From contig NZ_JYJG01000273.1 in assembly GCF_000955955.1 (NCBI RefSeq), positions 1 to 34,861 on the forward strand: DNA of 34,861 bases, in the 5' to 3' direction. A program made the position numbers and the translations under genes. A model generated the notes under the pieces. The model worked only from the letters and a program-made list of their open reading frames with translations, did not search any database and was not told where the DNA came from. Shown one piece after another: positions 1-7,600 of this stretch. The stretch is from Lentzea aerocolonigenes. Lineage in GTDB: Bacteria; Actinomycetota; Actinomycetes; Mycobacteriales; Pseudonocardiaceae. How positions within the stretch are numbered: the stretch's first letter is position 1; each line of letters begins with the position of its first letter.

Positions 1-40
1 GCCTTGAGCCGTGAGAACGCGACCATCAAAGCGTCTGACA

Positions 41-66
41 CCGGCCGCCGCAGGCGCGGCGGCCGG
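41..66. terminator. GC-rich perfect hairpin, candidate terminator
   Basis: CCGGCCGCCG (41-50) and CGGCGGCCGG (57-66) are perfect 10-bp complementary arms around a 6-base loop. There is no T-run. It lies downstream of the minus-strand regulator fragment ending at 156 and may end that transcript or one entering from the left. I see no supported gene in 1-155. Confidence 0.45.
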
Positions 67-155
67 GCGAGTTGGTAGTGGAAAAGTGCTGGATGATCTC
101 GGGTTGGTGGTACTTGCAGACGCCATGGAAACCAGACGGGCGGCAAGCATGCGGC

Positions 156-500
156 TCACTGCGGAACCGTGACGCCGAGGACGCTCAGGAACGCCAGCGC
201 CTCGGCGTCCGGCGAACCCGTCGGCGCGCTGTAGAGCACGAGGCGCTGGTCGCGGTCCGTGAGCGCGAGCGAGTCGCAGTCGACGGTGATCGGCCCGACG
301 ACCGGGTGGCGGAAGGTCTTCGTCAGCGTCGGCTCGGCGTGCACGTCACCCCGCTCCCACAGCCGCGCGAAGTCGGGGCTGCCACCACGAAGATCCTCAA
401 CGAGGCCGGTCACCGCCGGATCCGCCGGGTAGCGGGCGAGGGTGGCGCGCAGCTGCATGGCGACGTGCAGACGGAACTCGGCGAGGTCGCCGCGTGGTTG
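156..500 (-). pseudogene. C-terminal fragment of XRE/MmyB-type transcription regulator
   Basis: The minus-strand frame ending at 156 gives about 115 residues resembling the ligand-binding C-terminal half of MmyB-type helix-turn-helix regulators. These include a segment with PADPAVTGLVEDLRGGSPDF, then the LWERGDV and FRHPVVGPITVDCDSLAL landmarks and a final SAPTGSPDAEALAFLSVLG. The family is normally about 270-290 residues with an N-terminal XRE DNA-binding domain. Here the frame meets a stop at 516-518, and no helix-turn-helix can be found upstream. An in-frame ATG at 458 exists but would start inside the domain. Homology runs to about 500 and then gives way to the C-terminus of an SDR gene on the opposite strand. 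I read it as a 5'-deleted gene rather than a functional short protein. The deletion could be genuine or an assembly artefact. Confidence 0.7.
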
Positions 501-566
501 CTCAGCGACCGCGCGTCAATGGTGACCGGCGCGATCGTGCCGGTCGACGGAGGCGCCGGGGCCTAG
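483..566 (+). pseudogene. C-terminal remnant of SDR family oxidoreductase
   Basis: The plus frame ending at the TAG of 564-566 reads EVAAWLLSDRASMVTGAIVPVDGGAGA split across its last 27 codons: EVAAWLLSDRAS, then MVTGAIVPVDGG. This is the standard C-terminal signature of classical short-chain dehydrogenases. The Rossmann TGxxxGxG motif, the Ser/Tyr/Lys catalytic residues and about 220 upstream residues are absent. Immediately upstream the DNA codes on the other strand for an MmyB-type regulator. Such regulators are commonly divergent to SDR genes, so this looks like a divergent pair whose two 5' halves were removed together. Its 3' end overlaps the convergent HAD gene by 51 bp. Confidence 0.65.
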
Positions 567-1091
567 CCGGGAGCGCAGGCCGTCGATGCCGGTGAAGTGG
601 TGGCCGCGCATGCCCACCAGCTCGGCGGCCCGCACGTTCTCCACGTTGTCGTCGACGAACAGGACGTCGTCGTCGCCCAACCGGTCGCGGCACCACTCGA
701 ACGCCGCACGGTCCGGTTTCGCGTGGCCGATCCGGCACGAGAACCCGCGCACCTCGAGCAGGTCGAGCCACGCGTAGGTGCGTTCGAAGTTCTGGGCGTG
801 GTCCTCGGGGATGTTGGACAGCAACGCGATCCGCTGCCCGGCCCGGTGCAGCTCGTGCAGGTACGCGACCATCTCGTAGTCGACCCGGCTCCAGCTCTGG
901 ACGTCCAGGTCGACGAGCGCCGGGTGGCCGACGAGCGCCCAGTACTCCAGAGCCGTCACGTCGCCGCGGTCGTAGGCCGGGCGGTGCTCCCAGTAGGCGT
1001 CCCAGAACTCCGGCGAGGTGCTCATCCGCGCCATGACCTCGGGGTTCTGGTCGCGCGCGATCACGCCGAACATGTCGAAGAGCACGATCAC
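516..1091 (-). CDS. HAD superfamily hydrolase (phosphatase-like)
   Basis: 191-residue haloacid-dehalogenase fold protein, probably a small-molecule phosphatase; substrate unknown. Motif I is VLFDMFGVIA with the nucleophile Asp6. Motif II is the Ser of LLSNIPED, motif III the Lys of AKPDRAAF, and motif IV the acidic pair in VLFVDDNVENV. The second motif-I Asp, normally two residues after the nucleophile, is Phe8, as in HAD members of the FDxxGV type. GTG start at 1091 is chosen because it overlaps the upstream DeoR stop as GTGA, which implies translational coupling. The last 16 residues are antisense to the SDR remnant, so the native C-terminus may have been shorter if that junction is artificial. 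Confidence 0.85.
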   Translation of the reverse strand: MIVLFDMFGVIARDQNPEVMARMSTSPEFWDAYWEHRPAYDRGDVTALEYWALVGHPALVDLDVQSWSRVDYEMVAYLHELHRAGQRIALLSNIPEDHAQNFERTYAWLDLLEVRGFSCRIGHAKPDRAAFEWCRDRLGDDDVLFVDDNVENVRAAELVGMRGHHFTGIDGLRSRLGPGASVDRHDRAGHH

Positions 1092-1825
1092 GCCGGCACC
1101 ACCGTCACGCCGGCCGCGGCAAGGCCTTCGTCGCCGTCCGCGTCGGTCACCACAGCGTCCAAAGAGGACGCCGGGGCCACGAACGCCAAAGCGGTCCGAG
1201 TGAGCTTCGAGGCGTCGACAGCGGCGATCACGCGCCGGGCCGAGGCGATCGCGGCACGTTTCACCGAGGCGTCCTCCAGGTCGAAAGCGGTCAGGCCCTG
1301 CGACGCCGAAAGCCCGCAGCAGCCGATCACGGCGGTGTCGAAGCGCAACGCCTGCAAGGAAGCCAGCGTCAGCGGACCGGTCAACGCCAGCTCGCCCGGC
1401 CGCGGTCGCCCGCCCGGTACGAGCAAGGTCAGTGAAGCGCTGGTCGACAGCGCGTTCACGGCGTGCAGCGACAAAGGCATGACGGTCAGGCGGCGGTCGT
1501 GCAGCAGCCTTGCGACCTCGAGACACGTGGTGCCGCTGTCGAGCACGACCGACTCGCCGTCCGCGATCAGGCCCGCGACGACGGTGGCGATGCGGCGCTT
1601 GGCGTCCGTGTTCTCGTCGGAACGCAACGCGAACGGTGGCTCCTCGCCACGCAGCAGCAGACTGCGCGCACCGCCCCGGTAGCGTTCGAGAACGCCCTGA
1701 GCTGCGAGAACCTCCAGGTCGCGGCGGATGGTCATCTCGGACGCACCGGTCAGCGTGGCGAGGTCGGCCACGCCGAGGGAGCCCGCGTCGCGAACTGCCT
1801 CGGTGATCTGTTTCAAGCGGGACAC
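1088..1825 (-). CDS. DeoR/GlpR family transcriptional regulator
   Basis: About 245 residues. The N-terminal winged helix has the DeoR signature GASEMTIRRDLEVLAAQGVL followed by RYRGGA. The C-terminal effector domain is the DeoRC sugar-phosphate sensor fold, with VVLDSGTTCLEVA and later CCGLSASQGLTAFD. Such proteins usually repress carbohydrate genes and are released by a phosphorylated sugar. The GTG at 1825 gives the compact SRLKQITEAV start; GTG at 1831 or an upstream ATG at 1861 are alternatives, and no good ribosome site separates them. It is divergent from the MFS transporter, with inverted repeats in the gap, and translationally coupled to the HAD gene. This suggests a sugar uptake/dephosphorylation module, ligand unknown. 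Confidence 0.9.
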   Translation of the reverse strand: MSRLKQITEAVRDAGSLGVADLATLTGASEMTIRRDLEVLAAQGVLERYRGGARSLLLRGEEPPFALRSDENTDAKRRIATVVAGLIADGESVVLDSGTTCLEVARLLHDRRLTVMPLSLHAVNALSTSASLTLLVPGGRPRPGELALTGPLTLASLQALRFDTAVIGCCGLSASQGLTAFDLEDASVKRAAIASARRVIAAVDASKLTRTALAFVAPASSLDAVVTDADGDEGLAAAGVTVVPA

Positions 1826-1835
1826 GAACACGATT

Positions 1836-1872
1836 GAACACCTGCGGTGTTCGAAACACAATCTTTCGAACA
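1836..1872. promoter_or_regulatory. Candidate DeoR operator cluster
   Basis: Two perfect inverted repeats lie between deoR and the MFS gene: GAACACC-TGC-GGTGTTC (1836-1852), and TGTTCGAA (1848-1855) with TTCGAACA (1865-1872) separated by 9 bases. The TGTTCG half-site recurs at 1879-1885 as TTGTTCG. DeoR/GlpR operators are built of similar TGTTCG-type half-sites. Binding here could repress both divergent genes. The first repeat reaches into the region just upstream of the chosen deoR start. Confidence 0.55.
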
Positions 1873-1899
1873 GTCAGGTTGTTCGTTAGCGTGAGGCAT

Positions 1900-3008
1900 G
1901 TGAACGCTCTCAAGGCCGCGCGGGTGGCCACCTTCACGTACTTCGGGCTCAACGGGTTCCTGCTCGGGATGTGGCTCGTGCACATCCCGACGGTCGAGCA
2001 GCGCGCCGGCATCGACCACGCCGAGCTCGGCCGGTTGCTGCTGCTCCTCGGGTTGGGCGCGTTCCTGGGCATGCGGATCGGCGGCAAGATCACCGACCGC
2101 GTCGGCGTGAAGTACGTGGTGCCGGTCGCCGGGGTGCTCAACAGCATCACCGCGGTGCTGCCCGGTTTCGCCGTCGGGCAATGGACGCTCGGTGCAGCCC
2201 TGCTCATCTTCGGATTCGGCAACGGGCTGATCGACGTCGGCATGAACACACACGCCGTGGTGGTGGAACGGCACTACCAGCGGCCGGTGATCTCGGCTTT
2301 TCACGCGACGTGGTCGCTCGGCGGCGTGGCGGCGGCGTTGATCGGTTCGCGCACGCTCAGCTGGGACCTCTCCCCCGCGGTCACGCTCAGCGCGGCCGGT
2401 GCGCTCGGCATCGTGATCAGCGTCGTCACCGCGCGGGCGTTGCTCAACGAGAAGGAAGAACAGCAGGTCAGCACGTCGACAGGCAAGCGCAAGGTGCCGC
2501 GCCGGATCTGGGTCATGGCCGCGTTGGCGGGTCTGGTGATGCTGAGCGAGGGCGCGGCCTACGACTGGAGCGTGCTGCACCTGCAGGACATCCTCGGCGC
2601 GTCGCCGGAGATCGAGAGATGTGTATAAGAGACAGAATCGGCTCGTCGGCGGTGTTGCGCTGGGGCTCGGCGATCGGGGCGGCCGGGATCGCGCTGGCGG
2701 CGTTCTCGCCGTGGGTCTGGCTCGCGCTGGCGGGCTGGGCCATCGCGGGCGCCGGGCTGTCGGGCACTGTGCCGCAGCTCTTCAGCGCGGCCGGGCACGC
2801 GGAACCCGGCGCGGCCGCGGCGAACATGTCGCGGGTGGTCAGCGTCGGGTACGTCGGCGTGCTGGCCGGGCCTGCGGTGATCGGCTGGATGACGCACCTC
2901 GTGCCGCTCAACGTCGCGTTCCTGCTGCCGGTCGCCTTCTGCGTCGTCGCGGCACTTTCAGCGGGCGTGTTGCGGACCGAACCCGCGGAGGAACGGGTGT
3001 CTGCATAA
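1900..3008 (+). pseudogene. MFS transporter, split by inserted sequencing adapter
   Basis: N-terminal part (1900-2616, 239 codons from GTG 1900, GAGG at 1893-1896) carries about seven hydrophobic helices. It includes the loop-2 motif GGKITDRVGVKYV and a helix ending near YDWSVLHLQDILGASPE. The C-terminal part (2637-3008, about 123 codons) resumes in another frame with IGSSAVLRWGSAIG and four to five helices. Between them is a 19-base Tn5/Nextera mosaic end, which introduces a stop at 2626-2628. Proteins of this 12-TM family are usually about 390-400 residues, so roughly 30 residues around TM8 seem missing. The organism's gene is probably intact and broken only in this assembly. It is divergent from a DeoR regulator and 11 bp ahead of the RraA-like gene, so it probably imports a sugar-acid-like compound (inference). 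Confidence 0.85.
2617..2635 (+). other. Nextera/Tn5 mosaic-end adapter embedded in contig
   Basis: The bases AGATGTGTATAAGAGACAG are an exact 19-bp copy of the hyperactive-Tn5 mosaic end used in Nextera libraries. Its six-frame translations give the well-known contaminant strings MCIRDR and MYKRQ on the plus strand and SLIHIS on the minus strand. It lies at the exact point where the MFS gene changes frame. The flanks do not extend into the longer index-primer parts of the adapter. Confidence 0.97.
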
Positions 3009-3019
3009 GACTGTGCGGC

Positions 3020-3691
3020 ATGGATCTCGCCACTCTGGATCTCACCACCGCGCACCTCGCCGACGCCTGCATCCGGGCGAACATCCCGGTCCGCACGGCC
3101 ACCCTCACGCCGGTCATCCCCGGCACCAAGACCGCCGGCCGCGTCCTGCCCGCCCGGCACGCCGGCAGCGTCGACATCTTCCTGGAGGCCATCGAACGCT
3201 CGCAGCCCGGCGACGTGCTGGTCGTGGACAACGACGGCCGGGTCGACGAGGCGTGCGTCGGCGACCTGATCGTGCTCGAAGCGCAGGCAGCGGGACTCGC
3301 CGGTGTGGTGATCTGGGGCCTGCACCGCGACACCCAGGACATCCGCGCGATCGGGCTGCCGGTGTTCAGCCTCGGCACCAACCCGACCGGGCCGTTGTCG
3401 CTGCGGGACCGTGCGCCCGAAGCTCTCTCGACGGCGGAGGTCGACCAGTGGACGGTCACCTCCGACGACGTGGTGTTCGGTGACGACGACGGTGTCCTGT
3501 TCGTGCCGGCATCCGAGGTTCCGGTTGTGCTGGCCAAGGCGGCGGGGATCCGCGACGTTGAGCGAGCACAGGCCGAACGGGTCAGGCAGGGTGAGTCCCT
3601 GCGCAGCCAGCTGCGGTTCGGCGACTACCTGGCGAGCGGGCTGACGTTCCGCGAGCATCTGCGCAAGATCGGCGGCGCCGTCGAGGAGTGA
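3020..3691 (+). CDS. RraA family protein / HMG-CHA aldolase-like
   Basis: 223 residues of the RraA/4-hydroxy-4-methyl-2-oxoglutarate aldolase fold, which in catalytic members cleaves pyruvate-derived 4-carboxy-4-hydroxy acids with a divalent metal. The diagnostic stretch is DEACVGDLIVLEAQAAGLAG, followed by VVIWGLHRD; the Arg-Asp of HRD matches the conserved substrate/metal pair, and LPVFSLGTNP follows. The start is the ATG at 3020, 11 bp after the MFS stop, so the two are probably cotranscribed. A C-terminal helical tail of about 40 residues (LRFGDYLASGLTFREHLRK) is present. Whether it is an enzyme or a non-catalytic RraA-like protein cannot be told from sequence alone. Next to a transporter and a DeoR regulator, a catabolic aldolase is the better guess. 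Confidence 0.82.
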   Translation: MDLATLDLTTAHLADACIRANIPVRTATLTPVIPGTKTAGRVLPARHAGSVDIFLEAIERSQPGDVLVVDNDGRVDEACVGDLIVLEAQAAGLAGVVIWGLHRDTQDIRAIGLPVFSLGTNPTGPLSLRDRAPEALSTAEVDQWTVTSDDVVFGDDDGVLFVPASEVPVVLAKAAGIRDVERAQAERVRQGESLRSQLRFGDYLASGLTFREHLRKIGGAVEE

Positions 3692-3698
3692 GGGTCAT

Positions 3699-3731
3699 GA
3701 TCGCGGCTGCTCGGGTATGCGGGCCGCGATC
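3699..3731 (+). terminator. Inverted repeat after RraA gene
   Basis: GATCGCGGC (3699-3707) and GCCGCGATC (3723-3731) are perfect 9-bp arms with a 15-base loop, 8 bp after the RraA stop. No T-run follows. It is plausible as an actinobacterial terminator, less so because of the large loop. Confidence 0.45.
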
Positions 3732-3735
3732 CCGT

Positions 3736-3761
3736 GTCGAAAAGTGGGTGAGCACTTCGAC
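3736..3761. promoter_or_regulatory. Inverted repeat upstream of VOC-YCII operon
   Basis: GTCGAA (3736-3741) and TTCGAC (3756-3761) form an inverted repeat, extendable with a two-base bulge to GTCGAA-aa-GT / ACTTCGAC. It sits about 40 bp before the VOC start and could be an operator. No regulator for it is evident in the window. Confidence 0.25.
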
Positions 3762-3799
3762 GGGTCGGTGCAAGGCCACCGCTGAGAGGAACTTTCACC

Positions 3800-4201
3800 A
3801 TGGACTGGACCCTGGAAGTCATCGTCGTGCCGGTCTCGGACATCGACCGGTCGAAGCACTTCTACTCCGAGCAGCTCGGCTTCAAGGTCGACCACGACAC
3901 GACGTTCAACGAGGACACCCGCGTCCTGCAGCTCACCCCGCCCGGCTCGGGGTGCTCGATCGTGCTGGGCAAGGGCATCGTCAAGGGTGAGCCCGGCTCG
4001 TTGAAGGGCGTGCAGCTGGTCGTCTCCGACCTGGAGAAGGCCCGCGCGCAGCTCGTCGAACGCGGTGTCGAGGTCGGAGAGATCGTGCGCATGAACGAGG
4101 CAGACGGAGGGTCGTTCATCTTCTTCGACGACCCGGACGGCAACAGCTGGGCCGTGCAGGAGATCAAGGCCCGCGCAACTGGTGGGGAGTGGAAGCAGTG
4201 A
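3800..4201 (+). CDS. VOC (glyoxalase/bleomycin-resistance fold) family protein
   Basis: 133-residue single-domain vicinal-oxygen-chelate protein with two beta-alpha-beta-beta-beta repeats. The first begins LEVIVVPVSDIDRSKHFYSE and continues QLGFKVDHD. The second begins VQLVVSDLEKARAQLVERGV and ends in the typical FIFFDDPDGNSWAVQEI. Members act as metal-dependent lyases, dioxygenases or drug-binding proteins; the substrate cannot be deduced. A GAGAGGAA ribosome site lies about 8 bases before the ATG. The stop overlaps the next start as GTGA, so it is coupled to the YCII gene. VOC-YCII pairs near sigma factors are common in actinomycetes, but no sigma gene adjoins this pair. Confidence 0.9.
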   Translation: MDWTLEVIVVPVSDIDRSKHFYSEQLGFKVDHDTTFNEDTRVLQLTPPGSGCSIVLGKGIVKGEPGSLKGVQLVVSDLEKARAQLVERGVEVGEIVRMNEADGGSFIFFDDPDGNSWAVQEIKARATGGEWKQ

Positions 4202-4620
4202 AGTACATGCTGGTCACCTTCGGCGGCAACCAGGAGGACTGGGAGGGTGTCGCCGCCTGGTCGGACGAGGACATGCACCGCATGGTCGAGTACATGCGGA
4301 CGCTGAACGCCGAGCTCGAGGCCAACGGCGAGCTGCTGCAGGCCGAGGGGCTGAGCGGGCCCGCACGGGCGTTCGTGGTGCGCGGCGGCGACGGCGACAA
4401 GCCGATCGTGGTCGACGGGCCGTTCGCGGAGTCCAAGGAGGTCATCGCCGGGTACTGGGTGGTGGACGTGGACAGCCACGAGCGGGTCGTGGAGATCGCC
4501 CGGCGCGCCTCGGCGTGCCCCGGCCCCGGCGGGAAGATCCTCAACGCGCCGATCGAGGTGCATCCGATCATGGGCGCGCCCACCGAGGACCCGGAAACCA
4601 TGGCGCCGTACAAGAAGTAG
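4198..4620 (+). CDS. YCII-related (DGPF domain) protein
   Basis: 140 residues of the YCII/DGPF family: KYMLVTFGG at the start, the eponymous VVDGPFAESKEVIAGYWVVD in the middle, then a stretch ending in APIEVHPIMG. DGPF proteins often accompany ECF sigma factors of the ECF41/42 type, with no established biochemical role. The GTG at 4198 is preferred over the ATG at 4189. It overlaps the VOC stop as GTGA, and a strong GGTGGGGAG (4181-4189) sits 8 bases upstream. It is cotranscribed with the VOC gene and followed by a strong hairpin. Confidence 0.9.
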   Translation: MKYMLVTFGGNQEDWEGVAAWSDEDMHRMVEYMRTLNAELEANGELLQAEGLSGPARAFVVRGGDGDKPIVVDGPFAESKEVIAGYWVVDVDSHERVVEIARRASACPGPGGKILNAPIEVHPIMGAPTEDPETMAPYKK

Positions 4621-4622
4621 CG

Positions 4623-4652
4623 GTGAGGGGGCCGGTCTCCCGGCCCCCTCAC
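4623..4652. terminator. Strong bidirectional hairpin terminator
   Basis: GTGAGGGGGCCGG (4623-4635) and CCGGCCCCCTCAC (4640-4652) are perfect 13-bp arms around a TCTC loop. They lie in the 36-bp gap between the convergent YCII and S8 protease genes, so the hairpin could end both transcripts. Confidence 0.85.
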
Positions 4653-4656
4653 AAGA

Positions 4657-7600
4657 TCACTTCAGGTCGTACGCGCGGATGATGGTCTGCTGGACCTCAC
4701 CGCCGGAGTCCGCCGCCCGAGCCTTGAACGACACGTTCTTGGCGCCGTGCGGGTGGAACAACGTGACCTGCCAGCCGGTGCGCGTCTTCTGCAACGGCAC
4801 CTGCTTCCACGTCCCGCCCTCGTCGAAGGACACCTGCACCGCCGGGTCCTTGATGTTCGTGACGGTGCCCGTTCCGTTGCGCTCCACCGTGATCGGCACG
4901 GTGACGACGCGGCCGGCGCGGTTGTTCTCGTCCAGCCGGGGCGCGAACCGGACCGCCAGCAGCGGCACCGGCTTGAACAGCTCGCCGGGAACGTTCTCCG
5001 ACGTGAACTGCCAGTCGGCGGTGATCTGCGACGACTGCGTGTCGCGGGCCGCCTCGACGTGGGCGAAGTAGCGCTTGTTCTCCGCCGGCACGTTCGGGAT
5101 GTACGCGGAGCCCGCGTAGTCGCGGTCGAAGATGACCTTGCCGTCGAGCGTCACGGTGGTGCGGCCGGTGTGCTGGCTGCCCCCGTTCATGCCCTGCGCG
5201 CCGAACATCGGCACGTCCAGGCGCAGCACGTTGCCCAGGCGGCCGGCGAACCGGACGTAGCGCGAGTCGTTGGGCAGGCTCGGGCCGTAGACGGCGCTGT
5301 TCCAGTGCTCGGTCACCGTGCGCCCGGCCTTGAACACGCGCGGCTGGGCCGAGAACTGGTAGCCGAGGCTGGGGTACTCGCCGAGCTTCGTGAACTCGCT
5401 CAGCGAACCGGACCAGTCGACGCCGGACGTGTAGAACTCCTTGAGCCGCAACGGCAACGGCCCGGAGGCACCGTTGTCGCGCTGGCCGATCGAGCCCGGG
5501 ACGCGAGCGTGCGTCACGGAGTTGACGTGAGCCAGCGAGTGGTCAGGGACGCTGCGCTGGAGGTCGGCCGGGACGCGGGTCTTCTCGGCGATCCGCACGT
5601 GGTACTGGTACGGGCTGCCGGCGAAGGACCCGTTGCCGTCCGGGCGGGCCATAACGCTCTGCGCGTAGAAGTCGAACTTCGGCCAGGACGACGCCGATGG
5701 GCGCACGGCCAGGTTCTCGAAGTCGTTCAGGATCCAGGTGGCGCCGGTGGGGCCCCAGTTGGTCGTCATGTCGAAGCCCAGCTCGGACGCGGCCGGCGCG
5801 GCCTCCTTCTGGTCGACCTTGATGACGGGCTTGACGCCCTGGCGCGCGTCGATCACGAGGTCGGTGTTGGCCGTGACGCTGAACGCAGGCTCGACCGCGA
5901 CGGTGGTGCTGCCGCGCTTCGCCGGGTCGGCGTTCGGCGTGTACACCGACGAGTCGAGGAAGTACGCGCCCTTGGGCAGGCGCTGCACGACCGTGCCGGA
6001 CGGGTCGAAGCGGAAGTACGCCTGCGGCCGGTCGACGCTGACGAACCGGTAGGTGTAGCTCGACGCGGCCTTGCCGGTCTGTTCGACGAACGAGAGCTTC
6101 ACGTCGTAGCTCTCGACCTCCTTCACCACGCCGATCGGCACGCGCACGCCGTCGGACGACAGCACCACGGCGCCGTAGATCGCGTCCGGCGCGGCACCAC
6201 GGGTGTCGGCGGTGACCACGGCGTCCGCGGTACCACCGGCGGGGATCGTCAGCTTCGCCGGAGACACGCTGAACAGCGCCCCGGCGGGCTTCACCTCGGC
6301 GATGCCCAGATCCACGGTCACGTCGGACGATCCGGTGTTGCGGTAGGTGAGCTTCTGCGTGATCGGCTTGTCGTCGTCGTGCGGCCACAACGCGGTGCCC
6401 AGCGACAGACTGCCCGCATTCGTCGACACGGCGGACGACACCGCACGGCCCACGTCGAGACGTCCCGCGCCCTGGTCGTAGACGGTCAGCGACGGGTTGG
6501 GCTTGGCGCTGTTCATCAGCGCCGCCTTGAGGTCACCGGCCTTCCACGACGGGTGCTGCGACGCGAGGACAGCCGCCGCACCCGCCACGTGCGGCGTGGC
6601 CATCGAGGTACCCGAGAGAGCGACGTGGCCTTCGTCGACGGGCGTGCCGATCTGGCCGTTCTTCGCCTTGGCCGCAACGATGTCGACGCCCGGCGCGGTG
6701 ATGTCGGGCTTGATCGCGTTGTTCGTCCAGCGCGGGCCGCGCGAGGAGAACTCGGCCAGCTTGTCGTCGCGGTCCACGGCGCCGACCGTGAGGGCCGCAT
6801 CGGCGGAACCGGGCGAACCGATCGGGCCGCCGGAGTTGCCGGCGGCGACGACGAACAGCGCCCCGGTCTGCTCGGTGATCCGGTTGAGCGCCAGCGACAT
6901 CGGGTCAGTGCCCTCGTCGGGCCATCCGCTGCCGAGGCTCATGTTGATGACCTTGGCCTTCGTCGCGGCCCACTCCATGCCGGCGATGATGTCGCTCTCG
7001 CGGCCGCCGCCGTAGTCGCCGAGCACCTTGCCGTTGACGATCTTCGAGTCGGGCGCGATGCCCTTGTACTTGCCCTCACCCGTGATCGTGGACGCGACGT
7101 GCGTGCCGTGGCCGAGGCGGTCGTCGGTGGAGTCGCTGTCGCTGAAGTTCTTCGACTCGACGACGGCACCCGCGAGGTCCGGGTGCGTCTCGTCGACACC
7201 GGTGTCGAGCACCGCGACCGTGACGTCCTTGCCGGTCCAGCCCTTCGCCCACGCCTCGGGCGCACCGACCTGCGCGGCACTGCGGTCCAGCGACGCCGTG
7301 ACCTTGCCGTCGAGCCAGATCCTCCCGGTGCCCGCCGCCCAGGCACCGGTCCAGAACCCGGCGTTCTTGTCCACGGTCATCGCGCGAGCGTTGATGCTCG
7401 GCAACTGCTCCGCGCCGGCCGCGCTGATCCCCTGCCCCTGCACGATCAGCGGAATGGTCTTGCTGGACGCGTCGTCGTAGCCGGATCTGGCGAGCAGGCT
7501 GACGTCGAACAACCGGGCGTCGAGCTCACCGGAGTCGAGCCTGGCCTGGGCGTCGTCCGGCACGACGTGGAGGTCGCCGCGCGGATCCTCGAAGCTGTGG

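Noticed and set aside
72..566. 164-codon plus-strand frame taken as one gene
   Set aside because: Only the last 27 codons have protein-family character (SDR C-terminus); the rest is antisense to the MmyB fragment.
2617..2635. Natural Tn5-like transposon end in the MFS gene
   Set aside because: It is the engineered 19-bp mosaic end, with no transposase, no 9-bp target duplication and no second end nearby; a second copy sits at the contig terminus, as expected for library adapters.
2621..3691. Long frame starting MYKRQ ahead of the RraA gene
   Set aside because: Its start lies in the adapter, and the first 130 codons are out of frame with the MFS gene; the real start is ATG 3020.
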